Source of the DNA: Heloderma charlesbogerti | Taxonomy: Eukaryota; Chordata; Lepidosauria; Squamata; Helodermatidae | Direction of reading: 5' to 3' | Assembly (NCBI GenBank): GCA_026122225.1 | Contig: JANEZZ010000522.1 | Span: 806,001-870,000 of the forward strand | Length of the DNA stretch: 64,000 nt | In this document: positions 45,001 through 56,700 of the stretch, in pieces | How positions within the stretch are numbered: position 1 is the stretch's first letter | How the letters are laid out: every line of letters begins with the position of its first letter | Notes under the pieces: generated by a model | Told to the model about the DNA's origin: nothing | Database searches by the model: none | What the model saw: the letters and a program-made list of their open reading frames with translations, nothing else | Position numbers and translations under genes: made by a program

Positions 45001-45094
45001 GCCATCCCCAACCTGATGCCCTCCAAGGGGACTGGGGATTATGGGAATTGTAGTCCAACACAGCTGGAAAGCAGCAGATTGGGGAAAGCTGCTC
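45001..45094. mobile_element. MITE family B
   Basis: CATCCCCAACCTGATGCCC and GCAGATTGGGGAAAGCTGC ends. Confidence 0.7.
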
Positions 45095-45311
45095 TAGCTA
45101 CGGTCTCTGTGAGAGGATATACACATATTTGAGGCCTGCTGCTAAGGCTCTGGTAAATTCCAGGGCGCACACAGTCTTTGCCTCAAGGTTACCTAATCCC
45201 TGTGTTTCTGTTTCTCTCTCTTTGTTCTGTCCTGTGTCTCTTCTCCCTTTCTCTGTTCTTTCTGTTTCCCGCCCCTTCTCTCCAAAATCTCATGCCCCAA
45301 GAGAGATTTAG

Positions 45312-45448
45312 AGTGCAATCCTATGTATGATTTGACAGAAAAAAAGTCCTACAACTCCCAGCGTTCCCCAGCCATCATAGCTGGCAGGCGCATGCTGGGA
45401 GTTGTAGGACTTCTTTGTCTCTAAACATGCATAGGATTATGCCCTTAA
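45312..45448. mobile_element. Palindromic MITE, family F
   Basis: AAAGTCCTACAACTCCCAGCG pairs with CTGGGAGTTGTAGGACTTC; outer ends GTGCAATCCTATG/CATAGGATTATGC. Confidence 0.8.
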
Positions 45449-45540
45449 GCTGCAACCCCCAGTGTACTTACCTGGGAGTATGCCCCATGGAATGCTGTGG
45501 GACTTGCTTCCAAGCAAACAGGCACAGGATTGCGCTGTCC
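45449..45540. mobile_element. Short palindromic MITE, family E
   Basis: GTGTACTTACCTGGGAGTA and GGGACTTGCTTCCAAGC arms. It abuts the family F copy. Confidence 0.7.
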
Positions 45541-45784
45541 CAACCCTATCCTAGGCATCTTTACTCAGATGTACGCCCCTCTGAATTTATCAGGACCAAC
45601 AGGTGCCTAGAATCAGGACAGTGGTGTGAGGGGAAGGACGGTTTAACATTTCCCCCTCTACTGCGGTCCCAATGAGTTTCCCCTTAAGCTGTTTTTGGTG
45701 CCAAGAGAAGCTTCTCTCCCAAAACTAATGGCAGCTGGGAGGGGGTCTTCATCTAGACAACAGTGGAGGAGGAAAGGATTAACC

Positions 45785-45895
45785 CCTTCCCATGCACTAT
45801 GGTCCCTGGATAGGTCCTTTAGAGTTCTGACTGGTTCTAACTGAAACCTGGAGCGGATTCACTGCGTCACTGACATCGGAGCAGCAGACTTCACT
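45785..45895. mobile_element. MITE family D, right half
   Basis: CTGAAACCTGGAGCGGATTC, GACATCGGAGCAGCAGACTT and a CACTGG end. Confidence 0.65.
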
Positions 45896-47344
45896 GGGGA
45901 CACGTTTAATGTCACCTGTAGTTTTGCCCTCAATTTTTTATGTGGTCTGGCATGGAGACCATGTTTGTTCTTTGGTTTTTGTTATGGAGACATGTTCAGT
46001 CATGTGAGTCTCTCCCTCTTCCCCCACAATCTGAAGTGACACAAACCAGACACAGGTGGAGCGCTTCAGAACTAGGCCCAAATTTCAGTGTCTCTCTTCT
46101 CCCACCTCCCTGCTGCACCCGCTGCTAGGCTTCACTGCCACACGTGTGGTACACACTTGTTATACGGATGAATATCCCTATGACATATACTTTGAGCAGC
46201 AAAGTACTTTGAGCAGTACTTTGAGCAGCAAGGAGGAATAATAGCTTCCTGTGTGGAATATATCTAGTGAAGGGTTGGAGGTAGGAAAAGGAAAGAGGCA
46301 GGCCCTAGGAAGACAAAAGTATATCTGTTTCTTAAAAGTTGGTACGAATTGGAATCGCCGTCCAAAGAGATGTGCTAAATTTAAAGTCTCCATTACCTCA
46401 AAAGGGAGGACTGCCTGACACTCTGCCAAAGGCCTTGCACAGCTCATGTGTTCTGACCGAGTGCCCTAGCCTGGTGTAAGCAGGGATTAGAGCGCCAAGG
46501 GGCAAGCGGGGAGGCGGTCCCATCCGGTGGAATCACTGCTCAGTCAAAGAGCTAGAAGGATATAGTGACAGGAACCACCTTAAAAGAGCTTCCAGAAGTC
46601 CATCCATATGACCAAAGGAGACACACTCAAAGCAAAATGTTTCATCTGCCATATTCTATAGCCAAGGCAACCTTAACAAAGAGCCATGTGCTCTTGCATT
46701 TCCCTTCAGACATTTCTGTGCTGCAGCTGGGTCTGAAGTTCTTGCTCTTTCTCCCTCTCTGTTTTTTAATAAATATGTCATTATTGCATCCCCCTTTTCA
46801 TTCAGAGAAAAGGGGGGGGGAGGGGATGCCAATGCAAAAGAATGGGCATTTAAACAGAACTGGATTGAGCAGGCAGTGTATGCCCAGAACAAGAAGTCTT
46901 TTTACATTGCATATGAACTTATACATGGCTTCATTCAGCCGATCCCCCCTCGGTTTGAGCTGCATGCAGAGAATCAGACATTGACGGCCTGGGACTGACA
47001 TCATTGACATTTCCACATTTCCATGCTAAGCCTTCCCGGACTGCTGGTGAAAGGAATCTACTAACACACCAGTGAAAGCACAGTCTGATTTGTTGCAGGC
47101 ACTGGGCGGGGGGGGGGGGTGTTGTTGTTTAAAATTGGGTTCTTCTCAATTATTTTGGCATAATCCTACGCATGCATAAGCCTATGTCGGTACGGATGTG
47201 CACTTTTCAGAACAGTCTAGCTGTTTAATGCCCCTTTCTTTGTATTGCCAGTGCCATCACAGCTTTGCCCCCCTCTGAAAGAAAGAAGGGGAAAAAAGGA
47301 CGGAATTGTGGCATTATTGGAAGAGACCAATGTTTTAGTGCATT
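45896..47344. other. Intergenic; short TACTTTGAGCAG repeat at 46188-46228
   Basis: Three copies of the 12-mer occur, two of them back to back. Poly(G) runs lie at about 46809 and 47107. No exon is recognised. Confidence 0.4.
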
Positions 47345-47425
47345 GGGGTGCAATCCTAAGCAGGTTTAGACAAAAAAAAGTCCTACAACTCCCAGCACAC
47401 CCCAGTCAGGATTGTGCCCTTAATG
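47345..47425. mobile_element. MITE family F, shortened
   Basis: GTGCAATCCTAAGCAGG, AAAGTCCTACAACTCCCAGC and AGGATTGTGCCC are present. Confidence 0.65.
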
Positions 47426-47739
47426 TATGCACCAATCCATGCATCAGACCTGTGCCTGCAAGTATGTTTGTGTGCATTTGTGCGATATGTACCTGAATGT
47501 ACCCCAAATAGCAGGTACATCCCAGATGGCATCTTAAGTCCTGCTCCTGATCAGCATGCCATACATTCGTACCACCTGAAAGAGATGGCTAAAGCATTGC
47601 TGCTCTCGTGATGCCCCAAAAGCAACTGGATTAGAGCAAGACAGCGCTCTCCTTAAGCATGAAACCGAGCAGGTTTCTGCTACCTCTGTTGAGAAGAAGG
47701 TGCCGTCAGATGAATCCCCAGGCAAAGCCTACGAAACTA
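47426..47739. other. Intergenic, unannotated
   Basis: No supported feature. Confidence 0.35.
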
Positions 47740-47988
47740 AAACAAAAACATGCCCCATTTTGCAGCCTGAGGCGAAGGGCACAATGCTCTGTTTTCCATA
47801 CACAGTCCAACCAGATTGGCAGTTGAGTTTTACATTAACACTGGCAACAGGACAGCATCCTCCACTACACTTGAGGGCAGCAGACTAGCTTAGGTGGCTC
47901 TGGGGGAAAACACCAGGGGGGAGGGGGTTTCTCTACTGCCACTGCCCCAGTCCCCAGCCTCCACTGCCTGATGGTAGGGTCAGCTCTG
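47740..47988. mobile_element. hAT-like MITE family A, decayed
   Basis: GCATCCTCCACTACACTTGAG, GGGCAGCAGACTAGCTTAGG and the end GTAGGGTCAGCTCTG, in the same orientation as 37009. Confidence 0.6.
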
Positions 47989-48524
47989 AAAAGAAGCAAT
48001 ATAGTCAGACTACTGAAAATAAAGCATAAAACTGATAATTCCAGCTGACATCAAAACTGTAGCTTGCCAAGACTGTAAGTCATAGCTCTTGGCACTGTTT
48101 TACCTTACACTGCAAATCACGAAATGCTTTGTTGCAAAGTCCTGTTTCTTTCCCACAGTAGTCTAACTGTGTTCAAGTGAAAATTAGTAGTTCAGGTGAA
48201 AATTCTTGGAACACTGTATGAATCAACAAAAACTGAAGCAGGATTAATCAGCCTTCTTGAAAAGGAAATAAGATTTCCCCCAATGTGAATTTGCATTCTT
48301 TCCATAGGAGGAAAGAGTTGTCTTAAACCAATCTTCTTGTCCCCATCTATGCCAGGCAAAACCACATTCTTTTATTCCTGGAGCTGAAGATTATACAAGA
48401 TTAGCTTTACTTGATCTCCCTTTCCATACTGATGGACTTGTTTCACTTGTTCTTTCCTCTAATTACTGTTTGGTGACATCACAGACCGTTCCCATGGAAA
48501 TAAGGTCACAAACAGCTACTTATT
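47989..48524. other. Apparently unique AT-rich sequence
   Basis: No repeat theme of the window appears. Near the end TGGTGACATCACAGACCG and CCATGGAAATAAGGTCACAA hold a CRE-like TGACATCA and a nuclear-receptor-like AGGTCA half site. Confidence 0.3.
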
Positions 48525-48830
48525 TATGTTATTTATTATTTTTAGATAGCACTTCAATCATATCCCCAGGGCAGTTTAGAAGACAGTATAAAACAATTAA
48601 AATGTAAATGTAAACAAAACCTAAACAAAATTAAAGCCTGCAAGATCACAAAAACAGCATAGAACAGCCAGCAAGATTAAAATTGTATCCAAAAAACCTT
48701 GGGAAACTAAAAAGGGGTTGGCCTGGTGCTGAAAAGACAGTTAGTTAGACAAACTTCTCTAGGGAAAGCATTGCACAATTGGGATACCACTACTAAGAAG
48801 GCCCTATTTCTGGTAGCCTCTGATGGTGGG
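48525..48830 (-). mobile_element. L2-like LINE 3' region, decayed
   Basis: TTTATTATTTTTAGATAGC, A-rich AACAATTAAAATG blocks, then CTAAGAAGGCCCTATTTC, as at 41310. Confidence 0.5.
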
Positions 48831-49423
48831 GGCCCTTTGCTGAAGATTTGAATGTTCAGGTAGGTACATATGGAGACAGGCAGTCTTCCAAGTACTTTTG
48901 TCCTAAGTCATGCACTTTAACATCCTGCCCTTCCACCCCACACACATGCTATACAAGTTCAACACAACCCATCTTGTGAGATACGGGTTATGCTGCCACA
49001 ATATCTCATCTGACCCTTCATCTCTGGCCAAACTGGCCTTGCAAGTTTTTAAAGCACTTTAAGCTCTACGTGTGCTGTGACTGCCCCTGCATATGCCCTG
49101 ATCATTTTTGGAACTGTTTTCGGAACTTTAAAAATGCTTTTTTTTTTTTAGTACATGAAAGAATAGGAACATATCTGCATAACAACTCACATAGCTCTTT
49201 TGCAAGCCCGGGAGCAAGCACAAAGCTTCCTCTTTCACTTAAGATGCTCCACTACACAAGAATATTTAATCCCCCCCCCCCCGCCCCAGGGCTGACTATG
49301 ACTAGCCCAGAAGCTCTTGTGATCCAGTCTAGTCAGTTTTACCCCTCTGTAGTCTTGTATGGGATTCAGGAAACAACTGCAATTAGGAATAAGGAAAACA
49401 GTGCAAGCAGACTTTTCTCTGTT
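48831..49423. other. Intergenic, unannotated
   Basis: No supported feature. A poly(C) run lies at 49270-49281. Confidence 0.35.
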
Positions 49424-49529
49424 TCTGCCTTCCCAAACCTGACACCTCCAGATGTGTTGGACATGGTTGGGGATGATGGGAGTTGCAGTCCAACACATCT
49501 GGAAGGCACCAAGCTGGGTGAGGCTACTG
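49424..49529. mobile_element. MITE family B
   Basis: CACCTCCAGATGTGTTGGAC and GTCCAACACATCTGGAAGGC arms. Confidence 0.75.
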
Positions 49530-49592
49530 TATAAGGTTCTCACTGGATTCTTGGCCTGAGTTTCTTCCTAGTGTGGCAGCCCACCTGTTACA

Positions 49593-51227
49593 CAGTGCCT
49601 TGAATAAGTATTCACCCCCCTTTGACTTTTCCATATTTTGTTGTGTTACAACCTGGAATTAAAATGGATTTAATTAGGATTTCTTGTCACTGATCCATAC
49701 AAAATAATCCATAATGTCAAAGTGGGGGGGGAAAATCTACATATTTTACAAAATGATTTACAAATAAATAATCGAAAAGTCTGGATTGCATAAGTATTCA
49801 CCCCCTTTGCAGTGACACCCCTAAATAAGTTCTGGTGCAACCAGCAGCTTTCAGAAATCACATAATTAGTTGAATGGAGTCCACCTGTGCAATTCAAGTG
49901 CCACATGATCTCAGGTTAACGAGACCCCTATGCATCCCTATGCATCTTCCCTATGCCTCTCAGATTTCTCAAAGGCCCCAGAGTTTGTTGGAGAGCATAT
50001 CTAAGCAAACAGTATCATGAAGACCAAGGAGCTATCAAAACAAGTCCAGGATAAAGTTCTGGAGAAGCACCAATCAGGATTGGGTTATAAAAAACTATCC
50101 CCAAATAGGAACATCCACCTGAAGCACTGTTAAATCCATTATTACAAAATGGAAAGAATATGGCACAACTGCGTCTCTGCCTAGAGAAGGCCATCCACCA
50201 AAACTCAGTGACCGGGTAAGGAGGGCATTAGAGAAGCAACCAAGAGGCCAATGGTAACTCTGAAGGCGCTGGAGAGATCCACAGCTGAGATGGGAGAAAC
50301 CATCCATGGGACAACTATCACCCAGATGCTCCACAAAGCTGGGCTTTATGGAAGAGTGGTGAGAAGAAAGCCATTGCTGAAAAAAACCCATATCAAATCC
50401 TGTTCAGATTTTGCCAGAAGGCATGTGGGAGACACAGCAAACATCTGGAAAAAGGTTCTCTGGTCTGATGAGACCAAAATTGAACTTTTTGGCTGTGTGG
50501 CGCTAAGCCAACAGTGCTCATCACCCTGAGAACACCATTGCCATGGTGAAGCATGCTGGTGACAGCATCATGTCGTGGGGATACTTTTCATTGGCAGGGA
50601 CGGGAAAACTGGTCAGGATGAGTGCAAGATGGATGGAGCCAAATACAGGGGCAATTCTAGGGGAAAAGCTGTTTCAGTCTGCAAGGGACCTGGGACTGGG
50701 GCGGAGGTTCACCTTCCAGCAGGACAATGACCCTAAACACACAGCCAAAGTTACACTGGAGTGGTTTAACAAGAACCTGAATGTCTTAGAATGGCCCAAT
50801 CAAAGCCCAGACCTCAATCTGATTGGGAATCCATGGCAAGACTTGAACACTGTTGTTCACCAGTGGTCCCCATTTAGCCTGATAGAGCTTGAGCAATTTT
50901 GCCAAGAAGAATGGGCGAAAATGGCCGGATGCAGCTGTGCAAAGCTGGTAGAGACTTACCCAACAGATTCACAGCTGTAATTTCTGCCAAAGGTGCTTCT
51001 ACCAAGTATTGACTTGGGGGGTGAATAATTATGCAACCAACAATGCCAGTTTGTTTTTGTTTAATTAACTTCTGTGCCACAATAAAAATATTTTGCACCT
51101 TCAGAGTATTAAGTATGTCGTGTAAATCAAATGATAAAAATGCCAATTAAATCCATTTTAATTCCAAGTTGTAACACAACAAAATGTGGAAAAGTCAAAG
51201 GGGGATGAATACTTATGCAAGGCACTG
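49593..51227 (+). mobile_element. Tc1-like DNA transposon, nearly complete, inactive
   Basis: 1635 bp. The ends are CAGTGCCTTGAATAAGTATT and its inverse, followed at the right by the TA target dinucleotide (51228-51229); the left TA has become CA. The terminal inverted repeats are about 217 bp (49593-49809 and 51011-51227) and each holds an outer and an inner AAGTATTCACCCCC-like direct repeat, so the element belongs to the IR/DR type. The inner sites lie at about 49791 (GCATAAGTATTCACCCCC) and 51016 (GGGGGGTGAATAATTATGC). The enclosed transposase gene is broken. Confidence 0.93.
50018..50980 (+). pseudogene. Tc1-like transposase, broken
   Basis: The start MKTKELSKQVQDKVLEKH with SGLGYKKLS is the helix-turn-helix DNA-binding part. 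The catalytic part follows: VLWSDETKIELFG (first Asp, codon 50467), FQQDNDPKHTAK (second Asp, codon 50723) and EWPNQSPDLN. The frame is broken by stops in the DNA-binding domain and by a shift between about 50529 and 50543. The third catalytic residue, Glu in the usual PIEN-type motif, is Gly (LIGNPW, codon 50825), and only 33 residues separate it from the second Asp instead of the usual 34. The protein could not cut DNA even with the frame intact. Confidence 0.9.
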
Positions 51228-51456
51228 TAACTGCAGGTGGCTCCTTAATCATGAAATGGAAGCAAATGCAGAAGGATTCCTTGGAGAATAATTTAACTTA
51301 ATTAATAATTAATAATTTAATAATTTAACTCTAGGCCTCCAGTGTCAACTTAACCTGGTTAATTACACTATATTGCTTAAGTATGTGCATTTCTTAACAC
51401 CAATTCATACTTAATTTCTTAATTATTTCCCTGGTCGTATTTTTTTCTGTAGGCTT

Positions 51457-51881
51457 AGGGTGCAATCCTATGGCCACTAGACAGAGGCTAGATGGCCATA
51501 GGATAGGTCAGTTTCCAGAAACCGACCTGGGAGCCATGCCCGGAGGTTGGTTCCCGGAGAACCACCTCCCTGCCCCCTCCCCCGCAGCCTTGTAGGTGGC
51601 ATAGATTGTCCCTGGGCTCTGCGCTTGCAAGAGCAGTGCAGAGCAGGGCAAAAGGGGGCATTCCTGAGGGAGGGGAGGGGAGTGTGTAAGTGCCGGTACC
51701 ATGCTTCCTATGCGTCATCCGGCCTCCCCACCCCATGCTCCAATGTCCTGCAGCTAGACAGCTGAAATCAGCCATCTAGCCGGGAATGCAGGGTGGCTGG
51801 AGTGTGGAGGAGAAAATCCCTCCGCGGTCCTCCTGCCATGCATTGGATAGGCGGCCACCTCTCCACATAGGATTGCGCCCT
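51457..51881. mobile_element. Non-autonomous element, family G
   Basis: Inverted ends AGGGTGCAATCCTATGG and CATAGGATTGCGCCCT enclose about 0.4 kb of GC-rich sequence with a GATGGCCATAGGATAGG inner arm. The flanks do not match clearly. Confidence 0.65.
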
Positions 51882-51990
51882 CCATCTATTATATTTTATA
51901 TTGTATTTTCTGTTGTATTTTTGTGGTTTTAATTTTGTGAACCACCTTGGCTATTGGGTGGTATAAAAATTAAATAAATAAATAAATCCC
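51882..51990 (+). mobile_element. L2-like LINE 3' tail
   Basis: GTGAACCACCTTGGCTATTGG and GGTATAAAAATTAAATAAAT. Confidence 0.65.
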
Positions 51991-52239
51991 ATCATTGCAG
52001 AATCTGGCAGTGTTGCTGTGCTTAATGGTCTGTTGGTATTACTGTTATGAACCCCTAACTGGAAGGAATTATGTAGCTGGAGCAGCTGAAATTAACCTCA
52101 GGCTATCTTGGAATGGATGTGAATAAATGTTTTCATTTTACTAAGGGCAGCTCTGAAGAAAAAAAGAAATTTGTTTCATGTACTGTAAGAGCACAACCTA
52201 GCCAAAGGGAAGCACATTTGAGTCCCGTTGAGTTCCCAT

Positions 52240-52290
52240 TGAGAGACCCTCAGCTATTGGGAGGTATAGAAATGGAATAAATAAATGGAT
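52240..52290 (+). mobile_element. L2-like LINE 3' tail, about 50 bp
   Basis: CTCAGCTATTGGGAGGTATAG and AATGGAATAAATAAAT. Confidence 0.65.
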
Positions 52291-52316
52291 AGTGCTTACC
52301 TTTGCTTAGATTACGC

Positions 52317-52464
52317 CAACCTTCCCCAGTCCAAAAGATGGTCCCCTCCCCATGTTTTGGACTACAACACCCAGCATTCTTGACCATTGGCCATGCTGGC
52401 TGAGGCTGATGGGAGTTAAAATTCAAAACTTCTGGAAGGTTCCATATTGGGGAAGGCTGTATCA
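52317..52464. mobile_element. MITE family B
   Basis: CTTCCCCAGTCCAAAAG and TTCCATATTGGGGAAGG ends, with a GGCCATGCTGGCTGAGGC centre. Confidence 0.7.
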
Positions 52465-52795
52465 CACCTTTCAGGTTTATCCAGATGTTGCATTAGTGTT
52501 ATTCTGTTGCATTTTTTCCTTATGTAAATAGCAGCCAAGGGGAAACATGAGCAGCCTTGGGACAAGGCAAGGTGGGGAGGGAGAGTTTAAATCTTTCCCT
52601 TCCTGCCAGTGACCCATCCCAATGTCTCTTCTGAAGCTGCCACTTGCATTTCAAGGCTTCAAAGGCTTCCTTTGACATGCAAATAGCAGCTTCAGAGAAT
52701 GCTGGGTTGGGGGGGGGCGTCTGCGCAATTCACATCACATTTAGTTTGGCCCTCAGCAAGATCATTCCTGCTGTGGAGCCCAGGGGCAGGGAAGC
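52465..52795. other. Intergenic, unannotated
   Basis: No supported feature. Confidence 0.35.
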
Positions 52796-52920
52796 TGGGG
52801 CCCTCCAAATGTTGTTGGACTACCATCCTCATCATCAATGTCCATTGGGTGTGTTGGTGGGGGCTGATGGGAGTTCATGTCCCAAACATCTGGAGGCTAC
52901 CATGTTAGGGAATGCTGGAT
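52796..52920. mobile_element. MITE family B
   Basis: GCCCTCCAAATGTTGTTGGAC and CCCAAACATCTGGAGGCTACC arms. Confidence 0.7.
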
Positions 52921-53155
52921 TACACCCTTCCAGTTTATCCAGATGTTCATTATTATTGTATTGCAGCTGTTTTCTCCCATGGAGTTCTTCCTTGCTGCTA
53001 TAATGTGCAGTCCAGGCCAATTGGTGTTATGACATGATGCCTTCCACCTACATCAGCGCTGCCCCCCCCCACTGTTGAGTAATTTGCTTGGGTGAATGGA
53101 TGCATTTTGTCCCAGAAGCCCCATTGCCTAGCTCTTTTCTTGCCCACCTATCTTT

Positions 53156-53394
53156 TAGGAGAAATGTGTTTTCCTCCCCCTCTTTGAATTTGTGTGTGTG
53201 GTGAACACAAGTATATCAGTACAAGCATTCCTGCCATCTTCACATTAACAACAAATTCACAAGTGCAAATTAGCACAAATCCCTCTGCAAGTCTGTGTGA
53301 CATGGAAAAAGCCAGTCTGCTGCAGAAATTGCAGGTCAGATTCATAGAAATCTGAACTCATTTGAATCCATTGTGGATTTCTCTGACATCCCTA
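53156..53394. mobile_element. hAT-type non-autonomous element (TAGGGATGT-end group)
   Basis: The right end CTGACATCCCTA and the block AACTCATTTGAATCC are the inverse of the left part of 28412-28687. The left boundary is eroded. Confidence 0.65.
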
Positions 53395-53749
53395 CTTTAT
53401 CAGAGGTTCTTTCTTCAAAAGACTGATAATAGCAGACAAGTTTCCCTGAAAGACTGCTTGGCTAATGTTCACATTACTGGTCTTCCTCTGTAGTATGCAG
53501 TAACATATTGGGCATGGTCCAGGTAGGATGTGGTCTCAGTTCCCAGGACAAAGATAACCCAGTAGGTCTAGCTTCTTGCACTCCATGTGAACTGATAGTG
53601 CATCTGGCCCATGCCCCAGAATATTTCACATTGCTCAGGGATACTTGGACAGACAGGACAATATACATCGGAAAACCACTCTATGCCTCAAAATGGGACT
53701 GACAGGGCACCATGAGACGTGATCCCATACTGATAGAGCAATGGATGCC
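53395..53749. other. Intergenic, unannotated
   Basis: No supported feature before the BovB target duplication at 53750. Confidence 0.35.
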
Positions 53750-53781
53750 AATAATCATATTTTTGTTGTACAGTCGTTCAG

Positions 53782-56700
53782 TCATGTCCGACTCTTCGTG
53801 AGCCCATGGACCATAGCACGCCAGGCCTTCCTTTCCTGCGCTCTCTCCCGGAGTGTGCTCAAGTCCATATTTATTGCATCGGTGATGCTATCTAGCCATC
53901 TCATCCTCTGCCATCCCCTTCTCCTTTTGCCTTCAATCATTCCCAGCATCAGGGTCTTTTCCAATGACTTTTCTCTTCGCATTAGGTGGCCAAAATATTT
54001 GAGCTTCAGCTTCAGTATCTGTCCTTCCAATGAGCACTCAGGGTTGATTTCCTTTAGGATGGACTGATTTGACCTCCTTGCAGTCCAGGGGACTCATAAG
54101 AGTCTTCTCCAGCACCACAGTTCGAAAGCATCGATTCTTTGGCGCTCAGCCTTCCTTACAGTCCAGCTTTCACAGCCATACGTTGCTACTGGGAAAACCA
54201 TAGCTTTGATTAGACGGACCTTTGTCGGCAAGGTGATGTCTCTGCTTCTTACTATGCTGTCTAGGTTTGCCATAGCTTTCCTCCCAAGGAGTAAGCGTCT
54301 TTTAATTTCATTGCTACAGTCACCGTCTGTGGTGATCTTAGAGCCCAAGAAAATCAAATCTGTCACTGCTTCCATTTCTTCCCCTTCTATATGCCAGGAA
54401 GTGATGGGGCCAGATGCCATGATCTTAGTTTTGTTAATGTTGAGTTTCAAACCAGCTTTTGCACTCTCCATTTTCACTCTCAACAAGAGGCTCTTTAGAT
54501 CCTCTTCACTTTCTGCCATTAGGGTGGAATCGTCTGCTTATCTGAGGTTGTTGATAATTCTCCCAGCAATCTTAATTCTGACCTGTGATTCATCCAACCC
54601 GGCGTTTCTCATGATATAAATTAAATAAGCAGGGCGACAACATACAGCCTTGTCGTACTCCTTTCCCAATTTTGAACCAATCAGTTGTTCCATGTCCGGT
54701 TCTTACTGTTGCTTCTTGACCCTCATACAGGTTTCTCAGGAGACAGGTAAGGTGGTCTGGTACTCCCATCTCTTTAAGAGTTTGCCACAGTTTGTTGTGA
54801 TCCACACAATCAAAGGCTTTAGCGTAGCCAATGAAGCAGAAATAAACATTTTTCTGGAATTCTCTTGCTTTCTCCATGATCCAGCGAATGTTGGCGATTT
54901 GATCTCTAGTTCCTCTGCCTCTTCGAAACCCAGCTTGTACTTCTTGTAGTTCTCTGTTCACGTGCTGCTGAAGCCTAGCTTGTAGGATTTTGAGCATCAC
55001 CTTGCTGGCATGTGAAATGAGCGCAATTGTACAGTAGTTTGAACAATCTTTGGCATTGCCCTTCTTTGGAATTGGAATGTAAACGGACCTTTTCCAGTCT
55101 TGTGGCCATTGTTGAGTGTTCCACATTTGTTGGCATATTGAGTGCAGTACTTTAACAGCATCATCTTTTAGGATTTTAAATAGCTCAGCTGGAATCCTGT
55201 CATCTCCGCTAGCTTTGTTGTTAATAATGCTTCCTAAGGCCCACTTGACTTCACTCTCGAGGATGTCCGGCTCAAGGTCAGTGACTGCACTATCATGGCT
55301 ATCAGGGACATTCAGATCTTTCCTGTATAGTTCTTCTGTGTATTCTTTCTAGGGATGTACGAAAGTCCTTTACCTGAACCCGAAGCTTGATTCACGGTGG
55401 GGGGGAGGCGCCCCGTCCCTCCCCCCAAAATTCTGGCCGGGGGGAGGTGCCCACCCCCCCAAATTCTGGCCGGGGGGAGGCGCCCCATCCCTCTCGCCGT
55501 GAATCCTGTCCTGCCGGGACGCAAATGGCGGCAGCTGTAGCCGCCGCCGTTTGTGTCCCTGCAGTCAGCTGTGATAGGCTACGTAAATGTCTACATAGCC
55601 TATGATGGCTGAGTGAAAAACAAAAACAAAACCACGCGTACGCAAATGGCGGCGCCCATGGCCACCGCCATTTGCATTCCTTATTTTGGCACGTGTAGTC
55701 TACGTAAACATTTATGTAGACTACGGCGTAAAATAAGGGCAACGCTATTTGCGTTCCCCTTATTTTCGCCGTAGTCTACGTAAATGTTTACGTAGACTAC
55801 ACATGCCAAAATAAGGAATGCAAATGGCGGCGCCCATGGGCGCCGCCATTTGCATACGCGTTGTTTTGTTTTTTTTCCCACTCAGCCGTGATAGGCTACG
55901 TAAACATTTACGTAGCCTATCATGGTGTTTTTTAAAAATCTAGCCGTGATAGGCTACGTAAATCTTTACATAGCCTATCACTTTTTTTTTTTTTAACCTT
56001 GGAAATGGCGGTGGTGGCAGCCGGTCGGAAGACCGTCCCGCCCGTGCGGTGCGGAGCTGCTGCCGCACTGCCGCCGCACCGCTGCTGGAGACGCCGCCGC
56101 CGCCAGGGACATTCACACAAGGTAAGTCCTGTCCCGGGGGGGGGGGCGGGGGAGTGGCAGACCGTTTCTCCACCAATTTCGGGGGGCCGAATGCGCTGGC
56201 ATTCGGCCTCCCTGAGATTCGTGGAGAAATTCTCTGACATCCCTAATTCTTTTCCCCTCTTCTTACTCTCATCTGCTTCTGTTAGGTCCCTGCCTTCTTT
56301 GTCCTTTATCATGCCCGTCTTTGCATAAAATGTTCCCTTGATATCTCCAATTTTCTTGAAGAGATCTCTAGTCTTTCCCATTCTATTGTTTTCCTCGATT
56401 TCTTTGCATTGTTCATTTAAGAAGGCCTTCTTGTCTCTCCTTGCTATTCTCTGGAAATCTGCATTCATTTGGGTATATCTTCCCCTTTCTCCCTTGCTTT
56501 TTGCTTCCCTTCTTTCCTCAGCTACTTGTAAAGCCTCACCAGACAGCCACTTGGCTTTCTTGCATTTCTTTTTCTTTGGGATGGATTTCGTTGCTGCCTC
56601 CTGAACAATGTTACGGACGTCCGTCCATAGTTCCTCAGGCACTCTGTCTGTCAGGTCTAATCCCTTAAATCTATTCCTCACCTCCACTGTATATTCATAA

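Noticed and set aside
54206..54619. 137-codon plus-strand frame
   Set aside because: Antisense shadow of the BovB reverse transcriptase.
55932..56245. C-terminal part of the 606-codon minus-strand frame as BovB protein
   Set aside because: This part is translated from the inserted hAT-type element; real BovB sequence resumes beyond 55342.
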